64,000 nt of DNA from Lingula anatina (Eukaryota; Brachiopoda; Lingulata; Lingulida; Lingulidae). Both the position numbers and the translations under genes were made by a program. Of the stretch, positions 44,877 to 58,257 are shown in pieces. Where the stretch lies: positions 386,273 through 450,272 of the forward strand of contig NW_019774848.1 of assembly GCF_001039355.2 (NCBI RefSeq), in the 5' to 3' direction. The notes below the pieces were generated by a model that was not told the origin of the DNA, ran no database searches, and saw nothing but the letters and a program-made list of their open reading frames with translations. How positions within the stretch are numbered: position 1 is the stretch's first letter; each line of letters starts with the position of its first letter.

Positions 44877-47800
44877 TTAATCCTCTTTTAAAATTGTTTC
44901 AAAAAGGGCAGTTTCCAATCCTGTGGCTGACGTGATCCCTACAAAATAAAATTAAAACTAATGAATTACCTCAAACATCAATTTTTGTCAATTTTTCAAT
45001 CACTTTCAATACAGAAGGCCTTGACAGACTGTTTTCCAGTTTATCAGCGAGACAAGGTCAATTAAATCTTTTTTCCTGTAATCTCTGACAGTTTCTTACC
45101 AAGGGTGACAAACAATCCTGCGATGTTGATACATATTTCTCTGTCCTCGTCTGGATATTTCCCATCATGCAGCAGGAGGTAGAAGATGTTTACGTAGGAC
45201 GCCCCTCCCAGGAGACCAACATAGATCATGTACGCTGGCAGGAGGTACTCGGGAATCACTTTAAACTGAAAAAATTTTGTGTAAAAATTTAAATAAATAA
45301 GGTTTCTACTAGTTACTATATACATGTAATGTAACACTCTTTTCCTACAATCTATGAAAAACAGTCAAAGCTGTCACAGCATGTCACAGCAAACGAGAAG
45401 TTTCTAAACTCATTATTGAACTATCATGGTTTTGACTCCATGTAAGCCTCCACAAATGTCCAGTTTGAGTGTTACCTACATGGACGTCCAGCAGCCAGAC
45501 CACCATGTTGACCAGCTGTAACAGTGTTAACACCTCCACGCGTCTTATCTGGATGATCTGTACTGAAGACCTGGATGCAAACACACCCGCCTGGAACACA
45601 CAGCAGACAGAGGATAACACAGACAGTTAGAATACTGAATTATTAGGAACCAAGGGAGTGGTCCAAATATGCCACTTTAATATTATGTAAAAAATTGAAT
45701 TGCTATGGATAATCTTTCAAATTTATAAAACAAGTATAAAAGAAAATTGTAAATATCTTGTACCCAATCAATGCACAACAAAAGAATCCACTTTGTATTA
45801 ATGTTTTTAAATATCACTATGGATTTTTTTAGTTTGAATTTTCTAACACTGTATGCAGGAAAGTACCTGATTTGTTGCAAAAAAAAAAAAAAAAAAAAAA
45901 TCCAAGGTTATATATGAATTCACCTTCACTTGGCCGTCCCTACATTTACTGGCATGAAGGTATAGGGGCACATGTCTGATCAGTCAAGGGTATCGTACAT
46001 TCATGTAAACCACTGCTGTGACAATTACTACACTGTGCCCCTGGGGTGTAAAGATCATATGTAAACCAAGCTGAAGTTTATATATATAACTGGGTTACCT
46101 GGTAGCAAAACTGCAATGCTGCATAAAACTCTGGACAGCCCACATTATACGCACTCTTTGCTTCCACTTTGGAGGCACAAGCTCTGGCCACATATTCAAA
46201 CAGATACACCAAGCTTAACTGGAAATATACACAGGATATGTACTTGTATAGTGTAATCCAGAAACAGTTGTCATCTTTTTAGAAAATATAATAATCTACT
46301 ATACCTAGCTGTAGCAATTGAGTGGGAGGTTGGTGTTGGGGTGGGGGCACTGCTTACATTGATACTGTGCCATATAACCAGTTTAAAACACCTCCAGTAT
46401 CTCTGAGGACGTGTCTCTGGAGGTAGTAACACAGGGACAGAGGTGATATACTGATGACCAGTGACACTGTGACCTGCACCGTCGCCAGTTGTGTCATCTT
46501 CTGGGTGTTCAGAGGAGGATCTGTCTGCAATGAAAAAAATAATTTCATAGTGATGTTTAGCTGGGTAATGTTCAAGTCCACAATTTTTACACTGACTATA
46601 GCTCAATTCTGTAGGCCCAATTCCTCCCTGGTTGTGACAGTTCATATTACTATCTCAGCCAGCCATGGAGCTACAAGTAGGTCTCCACTGACAGGAGATT
46701 ACTACACTATTGGGCAAGTCACTTCATTTCTAAAACACTTTTCCATACCTGAACACACTAAGTGTAATTGGAAATCACCATAAGGGCTTGAGTAACAGTC
46801 ATGATGGCACTAGTACTGTGACTTGATTTGTTTCAACCAGCAACAAAACCTTCTTTACTAGCTACTCATGGCTGATTAAACCACATACTGTTTATCTATT
46901 CTATTCAGGAAAAACATTTACAATGGAAATCTGCCTCTTCATCTGGTTTTAGCAGTGTGGGATACTGTATGTTGTTCTCTGAGCCAGAGGCAACGAGGGG
47001 TTTATACGGTACACTACTTTTCTCAATCCTCTGTATCCTTTCTGCCCTGTGTTTGTGTGGAGCCTTCACAATGAAGAAGAATGACACCCAGTAGATCAGC
47101 ACCACTGGCATGGTCAGCAGGAAGGCATACCTGGAAATCACACCAATGTTATATTGTGCCATCCAGTAGATCAGCACCACTGGCATGGTCAGCAGGAAGG
47201 CATACCTGGAAATAACACCAATGTTATATTGTGTCACCCAGTAGATCAGAGCCACTGGCATGGTCAGCAGGAAGGCATACCTGGAAATAACACCAATGTT
47301 ATATTGTGCCACCCAGTAGATCAGCAACACTGGCATGGTCAGCAGGAAAGCATACCTGGAAATAACCATCATGTTTAATGGAATTCAGTGCTGGAAAATA
47401 ATAGATAATTATCGATCTTTCTTTGAAACACACCCACATTTAGCATAATTACATTACGTTATAAAAACAAACTCCAAGTGCTATTTATTTATATGTTAGC
47501 AATTTTAATACTATTTTAATTGTTTTTTAAATAGCATCATTAAAGTTTGTTAAAAATTAAAGCAAGAACAATATAAATTAAATATTTCTCTAAAATTCTC
47601 AACAATTCTCTCAGACTTGTAGTAACCAACCATCATTCTGTTTTGTTTCAAACTCAAAACTGACATATACAAAGGCACAGATTCAGTCATATGTAGCTTT
47701 TCCTTTATTTCTAAAAAGATGCAATGCGCATTTGAACATTACATAGTACAGTAAATCTTTAAAGAAAATGGGAAGATCTAAAAAATAATGTGCACTGTCT

Positions 47801-50800
47801 CTTAAAGTAATTATCTTGACCATCACAAAACATAACAAATGTATATTTTTGGTCAGCATGTCAATGAAACTTACCTGTCCAATTCTTTTAGTTGATCTTG
47901 TTTGTCCTCAGCCTTGGTTGTGTTTTGTACAACACAGCCTGCAAAGAAGAATTAGATAGTAGTCAAAACTATATATTTCATTTTTACCTTCAAACTTATT
48001 TTTGATTAAAAATACTCAAAACCAAACATACTGAAATGCCTTATGTAAGAAATGAGACAAGAAGCTCTGCCAGATCCCGTATTTTCCTTGCCACACCCTC
48101 TACACTTTCCTTGCCACATCCCCTTGGTTGCCTATGAAAGGCATGAAGGGACAGGGAAAAGACTTGAGGTACTCAGGAATCTTATTAGTAACTTTAAATT
48201 GTTCTTTCCCCATCACCACCTGCTAAACCAATAGTTGAAGGAGAAGACAGAAGATAGACAAGGAACGAATATATTCTCACCAAAGATGATGAACAGCTGA
48301 GGAAGAAGACAGAAGATAGAATAGGAATGCACTTGCCAAAGATGATGAAGAGTCCAGCTCCCAGCAACCCAGCCATTCCTGTGCCACTAGCATATGCATT
48401 GACCAGCTTGCCAGGAAACTTGGACAGGTAGCCAAGGAGGACACTGCAAAATAAAGGAATTCTGACAAGTGTAATCTGTTACAAGTCAATTTTAAGATTT
48501 TCCATACTATATCATCTACACCTATTCATTCTTTTCAGAAATTCTTAAAAGCAGAATTCACATATTACACATTTGAACTGAGAAGTCCACAGGTGTGATT
48601 TAGACAGATATCTGTGATTTAGACGGATTTTTGTGATTAAAACTGATTTTTTGGTTTAGGGACCCCAGCTGGCATGCAATATTACTGGATTAAATCACAA
48701 GACTGCTGTAGATCACAGGGAAATATGATGAGGTATAATGAGGCATGCTAGACAGACTTACTTCTCTCCAAATGCTGCACTGGACCCTGCTACCACCTGT
48801 AACATAATGATACATCTGGTACTAAAAGAAAGTCTTTGCTCTACAAGTATGTTTTACAGATGGGGTCGTTCAAACTACAATAGCCTGGTTAGAAAACTGG
48901 ACAGCTCTTACTGCCAGGAATTGTTGTGGAGTTACATTGCACTAACACTAACACAGTAACAGGTGATTGCTGTTAATTATCAATAACAGCTACAGTATTT
49001 AACATTTCAAGATAGAAAATACAAGGAAAGCAAAGCAAAAAAAAAAAACAGCTACATGTAACTCTCTATGCAAAAATTGGATTAAAAAAGACTGCCCCAA
49101 ATCTTAAGGTGGAAATACTAGTATTATTTGCATGCAAGAAGGTTAAAGGCTTCATCTGCATAACTACAGCACTATATTAGGATTTGTAGTCAGCAGTCAA
49201 TGTCTAGGAATCGAGCAACACACAGCATTTCATAAGTGAAAAATAAAAATATTAATCCTCAGAATGTTACAAAAGAGTTATGAAAAGGTAAAGACTCACA
49301 ATACATGCAAGGGCCATGCCAAAAGATGAAGAGAAAGCTATGCCAAGCAAACCTGAAACACAGAGGCAAACTTCTTGAAATAAAGGCTCAGTTAATTTAA
49401 CAGTATTATTTTAAATAGGTGATATTTGCAAATAATATCCACAAGTTTGTTAAATAATATGAAGCAAATCCAGATAAAACAGACAAGCTAAAAAAGGACA
49501 TTAAAGGAATAAAATGTTGTCTAATTAATTTTTTAATTATTTTCCCGATCCTATCATTATTATTTTCATCTGTTTGTAACTGAAATCATATTTCTCCCAA
49601 TATTAAATCAGATAAGTGAGCTGTCTGTGAGACACCTCCACTGAACAGTGAATACTTGTTATGGTTAGTAACACTAGTTAGTAACAGTGTGGATCAATGG
49701 CCCGGGTCTTTGGTGGAACAATCTTTCAAGACTAGAGTAACTGCACAATGTAGTGATGTACTAGTCCAGTGTGAACAATGCCTTTCCATTTCCAATATCT
49801 CCATTCAAAATAGAAGAAATACCAGGGGCCGATTTCACAAAGCAGTAGTTAGTTAGCGATCGGTAGTTAGCCTCTCGCTAGTTATAGTGCCATTTCACGA
49901 AGCAGTCGCTAGTTCTCTCGCTCGTTATTTTCTCGTTGTTACCATGGATATTTAACGACTGGTCAGACCAGTCACTAACTCTAGACTTTCATCGTACGCA
50001 TGCGTAATGAGTGAAATAAAAAGATTGCTTAGTTACCATTGTCTGTCGTTTAACTTTGTATCCAATATGGCGGCTACCTTTCTTGCTATCCATACCGCCA
50101 GACGGCAACGTAAACTACGACGTTTTCATGAAAGGCAGGATCTATTATTATATACATACTATGATGCAATTTATGAGAGGTTGCGCCTAGCTGTGACAAA
50201 AAGAGAGGCAAAAAGGTGGTGGAGATCCTTTACGACGACCTCAAAGCAGACGTTCTTATGCATTTCCAGCCACCAAAAATTGGAGAGTTAGTGCTTTCGT
50301 GACACTTTTACGCAAGAGTTCCACTTCCGGCAGACGGTTTCGAGACTACGGTGAGTAACGAGAGAACTAGCGACCGAACTTTACGACTGAACTTAGCGAT
50401 AAGTTAACTACTGCTTCGTGAAACACCCCTCGAAAATCGCTAAGTTTGCTCGTTAGCTAGGTAGTTCAGTAGTTAGTTGTTCTAACTAACTACTGCTTTG
50501 TGAAACCGGCCCCAGGTACCATCAACCAAACTCACCTCCTAACATCAGAAGTCCATTGATCACAATCCTTATAGCATATGGAACTTTCAGCAGAAAGAAT
50601 GTGTTCAAAGCTTAAAAAGAAAACATTTCCATTCAATAATCCATTTCAAAGTCATGTCTCTGACTTAATTGTGTAAAATGCAATGTAAACAGTGCCATTT
50701 TTTAAAAAGTTGTGTACCATAAATACTAACAGGTCAGCTACATTTTATCACAAAAAGCTCTGCAAGGTACAAAAGTTCAAATTTTATAACTTACATTTGA

Positions 50801-52164
50801 CAACAAAAGCTGCAGCAACATTGGCTCCAAAGACCAGGCCAACAAAGTTCGTCTGGCCATACCTGAAAATGGCAGTAGACAAATAGCTTTTCATTCTACA
50901 GTAAACTGAAACATCTACAGTAGGTACACAAGCACAAAGAATAATACTACAGCATGGATAATTAGGGCTCAGAGACACTTTCCTGTTGTGCTTAAGTTAA
51001 AAGGAGTATCTGGATAGTGGTTACTGAAACAGGGACAGATGGAGGCCATCTTCTCAGTCTTCTGAATATGTCTTCATAATTGGTGATTGACCTGTTTTAA
51101 TTCCTCGTGATTGGTGATTAAGGGGGGGGGGGGTATTCCCTACCTGAGGCTCTATTAACTGACATAAAACAACACCTGCTATTACCTTGATATGTGTCAA
51201 TGAAAACACAGAACGCTTCTTACAATACCAAACTACTTAAGTAGACTATAGCAACATAATACATGGAAATAGGAAACAGTTATACAGTATGCATGTACAT
51301 GTTGTACATTAGTGCCAGATGCAGGGTAGAACCGGCCGGATAGCTCAGGCGGTAGAGCACTCGCCCTGTTAGTGAGCAGTCCCAGGTTCGAATCCCTGGT
51401 CTGGCAGGTGATTTTTCTGGACTCACCCCAAATCGCTACATACATTACCTTCAAAATTGAGGGTGAAGTACGTTTGGTACCATGTACGTACATGTACTTA
51501 CTCGCTAGCTATGGTGCTTGCAGCTGAATTTATCACAACGTACGGAAGGTTGTTAATGGCTCCCATCAAAAACAGCCCGATCTAAAATGATATGACAATG
51601 AGGAATTCAAGTAATATACATAGATGTACGTTTCACTTTCAATAATTCAAGCTGTAAACATTATGATTATGCAACACGACTTGGTTCCGCCGCATCCGTA
51701 AAATTGCTAAAATTACTTGCCCAAGCAATCAATGTATCTGACGATGATATATGCTCCTCTGTACAATGTCCAGACCTACGACATGGCACTGCTGTGATGG
51801 AATGTTTATTGATCATAAAGAACCTTAACATACAAGGTACAGATCATCGATAGCGTACAAGCAAATATAAAATGGTCACAGAAATACAATACTAGATATA
51901 ATAGATTAAAAAAAAAAAAAAAAAACTACATGGAACATACGAATTAAACTTACACCTAAGAATGGATATTTTACTGACCGACATCCAACTATAACAAGGC
52001 ACCATAACACTACTAGCAATAATTACGCACAATTACAATGAGAAATAAATAAATAATTATATAGGTTATATACCCAGCTACAGTAGTGATGTTGGACGCC
52101 AACTCTGACCAGGCGTTCACAATGTACTCACCCAGTTCCGCAAGATCATCGAATCGACAGCCAT
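44877..52164 (-). CDS. CLN3: CLN3/battenin, copy B (complete)
   Basis: Fourteen coding exons: 52164-52132, 51581-51502, 50862-50795, 50610-50536, 49352-49300, 48796-48762, 48443-48337, 47938-47875, 47130-46922, 46524-46358, 46218-46099, 45590-45480, 45265-45100 and 44938-44877. With the 3'-most repeat acceptor they join in phase to 438 residues, the length of human CLN3. The N-terminal WIGLFLMGAINNLPYVVINSAAS corresponds to the first TM region. I place the start at ATG 52164, but the exon has an acceptor upstream (exon extends to 52182) and is open to it, so an upstream start exon is possible. One coding difference from copy A: Thr for Arg in YGQ(T/R)NFVGL. Confidence 0.93.
47085..47384 (-). 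repeat. 75-bp VNTR with splice acceptor and TM segment in CLN3, copy B (4 units)
   Basis: Same array with four units; acceptors at 47355, 47280, 47205 and 47130. Open frame throughout. Confidence 0.92.
49826..50512. mobile_element. PIF/Harbinger-like non-autonomous transposon in CLN3 intron, copy B
   Basis: Orthologous to 30449-31135, with the same CAG flanks and the same internal open frame (50007-50291). Confidence 0.7.
51334..51405 (+). repeat. tRNA-derived SINE head in CLN3 intron 2
   Basis: It has a box A-like TAGCTCAGGCGG, an exact box B GGTTCGAATCC and a foldable acceptor and D arm. The anticodon loop lacks T33 and the T stem has mismatches. No CCA-type or terminator context. This fits a SINE or tRNA pseudogene, not a working tRNA. 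It lies just outside the duplicated block. Confidence 0.65.
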
Positions 52165-55100
52165 GTTCTGATTTGTCAATCCCTAAAAAAGAGAAGCACC
52201 ACTTTTCAGAGTTGCATCAAGGAAGAAAATCCCTTTCGAGCGTCACATGCCAAGCGTCCCTGTAGCTGCGAGAGAGAAAAAGATGACCGATGACCCTGTT
52301 CAAGCAGAACACGGAAGTACTGCATAAATAACCAGCCTTCAAACAACGAAGAGCGCATTGTCGATAATTTTGCAGTGGTAAAAAAGACACCGTAAAGATG
52401 TGCTTAATTAGTTCTGTCCCGTCAATAATTTGGTTGGAGTGGGGGTTATTTTAAATTGTGGAGATATTTACTTTTTAATTTCCTTATTTATTTGACTTTT
52501 TATTTCGTCATATTACCTTTTTTGCGTGGATGAGTGATTTTCACCTTGGACGATTAATCATTCTAATAATTCGCTTTTTTATCCAAGCTTTTACTAAGTA
52601 ACCATTTGCGGGGGTGAAACTCACAAAAATAAATAAATAAATAAATAAATAAATAAATACTCATGCCTGATACAAACTTAAATGAAAACAAATTAGTGTA
52701 ATAAGCTATGTGAAAAATAAAAAAAAATACTGACAAAATATTTTCACCTTTATTGTGGCGAAAGCCTACCAAAAATGACATCTGTCACGTACATGACTCA
52801 TAAAATATGTAATAATTAAGTTTGTTTATTTTTAACAAAAGTTATTTTTACATGCATCCATAAATAATTACATTATTATCGAAGTAGGCCCCCTGGTACC
52901 AATAATATGTTTTCAAAATTAACAACAACATGCGCAATGTAAGTCTTATACATGTACACGAATCAAAATATTTACGTTGCCCTGTGAGATTTTTACGTTA
53001 CCAGTTATTGTAATGTGTGGATAAGAACATATATAGTTTCTGCGGGTGTGAGATGATTATAGAACCTGTCCGTCTCGTTACGTAACGCCACCGTGCGGCT
53101 CAATGGATCTGCCATAATGGTATTTCTGAAAAGAATGGGGATTAGAATTAGAAGAAGAAAGCCTGAAAAGAAAAACCTAGTGTCGGTGCTTTCAAACGCG
53201 GTGTAAGTGCTGCAATTTTTAACGATAGAATGGATACCTTTTTTTTATTGAAGAAATCATAAAGGAGTCAAAGTGTCGCGAGAGAATGAAAGCAAAAACT
53301 TTTACTCAAAATTAATTGAAAATAATTTTACCGGTTGTTTATTTCACACGTATCCTACCAGTAATTGCAGTAAACTTCGTGAATGCGTGATTATAATATT
53401 ATAGGAGGAAGGGAGTGCACGATGGGCCAGGTTCCTCCCCCCCCCCCCAGCCTCAATGACAGATTCTCCCTCCCTTAACACAGCATAACAAACCAAACGA
53501 GACAAAATCAGCAATTTTCCATCACTGATATTAAACTGTATCTCTCCTTGTCTGCTATTTAATATTTACCTAGAGACGTAGGGCAAGCATTTCGTCCTTT
53601 CTAAGTAAAACCCTGAATACGGCAGAGGGATCATTCTCTACTTTGCTTTGCATGTTCACCCGCCTTGCCTGGACACCAGCTATCAACTTTATATCAACCA
53701 TGAATGTCAGTTCCCCCATTAGAGCATCATTACAGGTGAATTATCTGCAGTTTTATCTTTACTTTTCCTGTGTAGTTCCTATGTTTCGCTATCAGATCAA
53801 ATGAAAAGTGCAATTGCTTTTGTTTTCTTAGCAATAAATGTAGTGGCTGAACTATAAGGGCCACGTGCTTGCCAAGACACATTTCGGAGCCATTTAGTGA
53901 CGAAACTTTTTAAAAATGACGTTTTAAGTGAGATTTTCAGAAGAATGACACACATTTTGTCAAACGTTGGCCTTTATGGTGCAATGTTCCTCATTTCCTT
54001 GTGTAAAAGGCGCGTCTCTGTGGATCCTGTCATAACGCAAAGCCTCGCATACAACCTGAACTCATTCAACGGTTCAGTGGGGACATTGTCGCGTGCATTT
54101 TGCTGCAGTAGATTACAGACCTAGAAGCGAGCAGCGGACCACTACAGCGTGTCTGATGTCTTGAGGAGCTGGAGCGTCTTAACCCTGCGTCTTCCCGGTC
54201 TACTGAGCCGAGCAGTACAGCACTGGGCCACTGCCACTGTTAGCATGGAGGAGAGAGTGATTCCGGGGAACTAGTCTAACAGGTAATCGATTTTTTGATC
54301 TGATTTCTATCTTTTTTAAAATCATTTTTCCTCGTCTACCCGATAAAGGGACGCATGATTCTGAACCAAGCTGTTAAGACCATGTTTCCGACGAATCTAA
54401 TTCGATGTTCTTTTAGATTGTGTCTGTTATTCTGGGTATGTAACGTTCTACATGACTAACTACTCCAGTCTCCACACATTAAGCACTAGTTGTAAACGTG
54501 CACCGTCACCGCCTCTCCCCTTTAGTCGGTTTTGTGCGGAAGATTTATGTTGAACTAGTTACATTTGCTATATATATACTGCTAGTATGCCGTTAGTGAG
54601 AGCAGAGAGATTTAGTGTCCCTGGTCGTGACATAAGCGTTCGCCCTAGCGTTAGCACTGACATAGATCAAGGAGATGAATAGTTTGGAGTGGTGCAGTGT
54701 GTAAAGCTATAAAGCACCCTCCCCTGTACATACGAACGCCGGGTACAGTGTGACGAGGCTCCAAGGGACAGTATGAGCAAATCAAGACACGAGGTGACGA
54801 CGACGTCTGCTGTATACGAGATTGGGAACCAGGGGACAAAGCCGTCTTAACAAATCACTGGCACGAAACGCAATTAAAAAGAAATCAAAAACACCAAAGC
54901 CGGCTATTGTTCCAAAAATATAGGTTATTTACTTCAAGTTAACGGCCCATTAGAGAATTTCAACTGCAGTCAGTTTCAAAAACTATGTTGAAGCCCAAGG
55001 CTCAGCGTTTTTATCAACTCGTTCAGTGACTTGACGGACCAGCTGGTACAGTGCCTGTAACCCCAGAGAAACCGAGGACTTAGAAATACCACTGGAATCC

Positions 55101-55362
55101 CTGGACGGCAGGATGTAGTTAGTTCTTCATTGGTAAGCAAAAGGCACCATCTGTTGAATACACTGCTACACGCCAACGTCGCCATTGATTTCCTTACTAT
55201 GTCGTAATGAGACTAGAATTTGGGATAAGAGGCGTGGGACTTAGTTTTCCTCTCAGATAACTCAGTTATGAAAACATCTTCCTCAGTATTTGCTTTGAAA
55301 GAACTTCATTTAAACATTGGCTAGTTAACTCAATAGACAGGACTCCCATACTTAGATCGATC

Positions 55363-55565
55363 TAACAGGATCGATCCATCTCCAAGGAGTTTCTCGCTAA
55401 ATTGCTTTCAGGTTAAGCGGCTTAGATGTCTGGCACACCCACTGAAGCTGGTGAACGATAATTAATTACAACTTAGCAGCTTCAGTAGGCGTAACAGACA
55501 TCTGAGCCACTTAAGTAGATTGCAGTTTAGCCAGAATCCCCTTGGAGATAGATCGATCCACAGTT
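55363..55565. mobile_element. Foldback MITE, second member of the 19296 family
   Basis: The left half (ATCGATCCATCTCCAAGGAG, then TCGCTAAATTGCTTTCAG) and right half (TTGCAGTTTAGCC, then CCTTGGAGATAGATCGATCC) are inverted copies of about 90 bp. They share CGCTAAAT-GCT-TCAG and AGTAGGCG blocks with 19296-19493. Confidence 0.6.
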
Positions 55566-56303
55566 AGTACGATAGGGTCTGGGAAAGGTCTCAAAAGAGA
55601 CGTGCGACGTATTTCCAAAGAGAAAGGAGGACGTACGTTACTTTCTGGGGACTTAACTATGATTAAAATGAAAAATTCTAGTTATAGTTATTTCCAATCG
55701 TTTTCCACACATTTTGATCAGTACAGGGGTAAAAGACAGAAGCAGGGTCATCAACTGCGTGTTGTCCCCATTGACGTCACTGATGGTTAGCACGCACTTC
55801 TGTCGCCTACGCCATGGGCCGCGATCAACACTTGCAAAAGAAAAGAAAAGTTCATAAAATTATACAGTGTAGACTGCAACAAACCACTTCAAATAAACAC
55901 GGATATTGAATCCAATAACTGTAAGATGGAGATATGTAGAAAAGCTACTTTTAGTCATTACCACGCCCTTGTTACACAGGTACCAAATATCATTATGTTA
56001 TTGATGTGCTGTTATATCGTTTTTGCGCTGCGAAAGACGGCCATGAAAAAGAGGTCAAAAGACACGCGAGTGTATCCCCCCTCTCTTCTTATATATAGAG
56101 ACATTGAAGGCCCCATGTGTCTGTATATAGTCTGATCACTTTATTTGTCGATGGCGCTGTCGCCGATGTTGTTTTACTTTAAATGTACTGAGTAGCATTG
56201 TTTTGTTAAAAATATTCCTTTCAAAATCATCATACTTTACGAAAGTTATTGATTTTATTGTGTTATTTTGGCGACGTTGGCCCCATAAGTGCAAAACCGT
56301 ATA

Positions 56304-56553
56304 CAGTGGCGGATTTAGGGGGGTCGATTTCTGACAATAATAACACCAATGGTCCCCTCTTGAAATTAGAATTTTGACTAGCTGAATCATAGTTCTAAAC
56401 CGTTCGAAATAGCACCGTTCGCCCTCTAAAATACCAAATATATTTGATTTGCGGTCCTTTAGCGGGCCCCGCACCCCACGCCAAGGGGGAGGGGGTTGAC
56501 TTCGCATCCTTGGACCCCCCCTCCCCCTTCAAATAATCCTGGATCTGCCCCTG
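56304..56553. mobile_element. hAT-like MITE
   Basis: The ends CAGTGGCGGATTTAGGGGG and CCTGGATCTGCCCCTG are imperfectly inverted, of the CAGNGGCGGATC type common in hAT elements. CGTATA flanks both sides. No coding content. A partial copy of one end is at 24313 (copy A). Confidence 0.6.
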
Positions 56554-58257
56554 CGTATATATGTCTTATTTTCAAATTACTGAGTGGTTTTATACATTAA
56601 TAAGGCAGATTCCTTTTTTTAATCAGAATTCCTACCAAACAATTGATTTCTTTTTCATGTATTTTGGTACCGTTTGTTCCATGATTTCCAAATCGTAGTT
56701 TTGCTGTTGGGGCTCTCATAGTACCCAGCTAAAATAAGATATGTAGTGCATTAAAGTAGGCTCTTAAAATCAGTTTTTTTATACACTATTCATCGTAAAA
56801 TCACCCTGTTCTTTTTTAGGGGGCTGGTTCGGTCTATTTGAACTTTGTACAATTTTTCCTTCAAATGTAGATCGCGGCCGTTGGACTGCGTATAATACAG
56901 GTATTAAAATGAACAAAAATTAACTTTATACAATTAGCCTTTTCAGGTCCCATAAAGCGTTCTTTTCCTTCAAGGAGTTGCCAGTCTCAGGGAATGTTTG
57001 GGTGTCCTGATCATTGATATTCAACGTGTTAAAGGCCCCGATCATTTCAATCCTGTAGACCAATCATGACCAGTGGTAATATAAATTCGAAGGTTTTTTT
57101 TCTAGCAGGAAGGTTGGAGGGAGGCAGGGGGGGGGGGGGGGGTAAAGATATATAAGTAATGATGTGGGCCCGAAAATTGATAGACGCGATCCTGTCTTAC
57201 ATGTAGGGCCTACTTATAAGCTTTGCTTCATCAATTCCGCTTTAAAAGTTGGTTACAACAAAGTTACAGGTATAATATTACCAGTTTTCTGAAGTGAATC
57301 ATAGATATTAGGTAATTATATTGTCAATTAAGTAATTTAATGTTCATTAAGTTGTTGCACGTGAAAAGAATTGCGTGCACTCCCAGTTAAGATCTCAATG
57401 GCTGGTTCTACCATTTGTATTAACCCCATCACGTACGGATATGTAACCCATTGCTCAGCTTAGGAACACGGAGAGCAAATTTGTGGAGATAAAATCACGC
57501 TTACTATAAACGTCATGAATAGGGCACAATACCGCACCGCGAATAATTAGCCGCGTTCCTTTAGATGTGCAACACTACACTAAGTGGCAACTCTTTCCTA
57601 CAGGTATCTATTGTTCAGCGGAGTGGAGTGGGGCCAGCGTTGGAGTGGCTGTAGAGGGGTATTTGCCGAGAGGTATTTACAACCCACTCCAAAGCTTTGG
57701 ATAACAAGGAGGTGTTTGTTCTCTTCTTCCTTTTACTTTGGTGTAGTGATGTTTTGTATCGGTGTTATTGTCATGTTTGGCGAGGGTTTCCTCTCAGGTG
57801 TGTTAGTAAACTAATGTAGCTACGACAGCAAGTTGAAGACGGTGTGTGTAGGAACAAGTCAACCATCTAGCAGACCATGAATGGGAAGATGCTGACTTAG
57901 GGAAAACAGAATACAATTTTCATGCTTGTTAGAAATTAAGTTTATCTTGGTTTAGTGGCGTCACGTGTACCTGCCTATACGTTGCATTGGTGGATGCTGA
58001 TATCCCCAAATCATGCAACACATTCATTATTCCAGCTAAATCACGGCCCCACGCCTGTGAGGAAGACTAACATTCTATCGATTTCTCGTTATTCTTAGAT
58101 ACATGTCTGTCTGATCGTTGTTTCTTTGTGGAATGTCTAACTTAACAATGTTTTCTTTTTACTCAGGAAAGCGAGGAATCCAGGAAAGAGAGGCACATGC
58201 ATCAGAAATGATCGTACATGAAGGCGAGTTCCATTAGAACTAAAACATGGACGGATA

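Larger units (their letters stand above)
52183..58257. other. Gene-poor region between CLN3 and the two-TM gene
   Basis: No convincing coding region. Contents: (AAAT)n at 52627-52660; a C-run near 53440; a possible noncoding exon at about 54130-54281 ending CTAACAG then GTAATCG; foldback MITE 55363-55565; hAT-like MITE 56304-56553; G-run 57127-57142. On the minus strand a short frame MADPLSRTVALRN at 53115 could be an upstream CLN3 exon, but no good donor joins it in phase. Confidence 0.45.

Noticed and set aside
51334-51405. Functional tRNA gene
   Set aside because: The anticodon loop lacks T33 and the T stem is mismatched, so it is better explained as a SINE head.
53060-53115. First coding exon of CLN3 (MADPLSRTVALRN)
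   Set aside because: No good donor joins it in phase to the exon at 52182; left as a possibility only.
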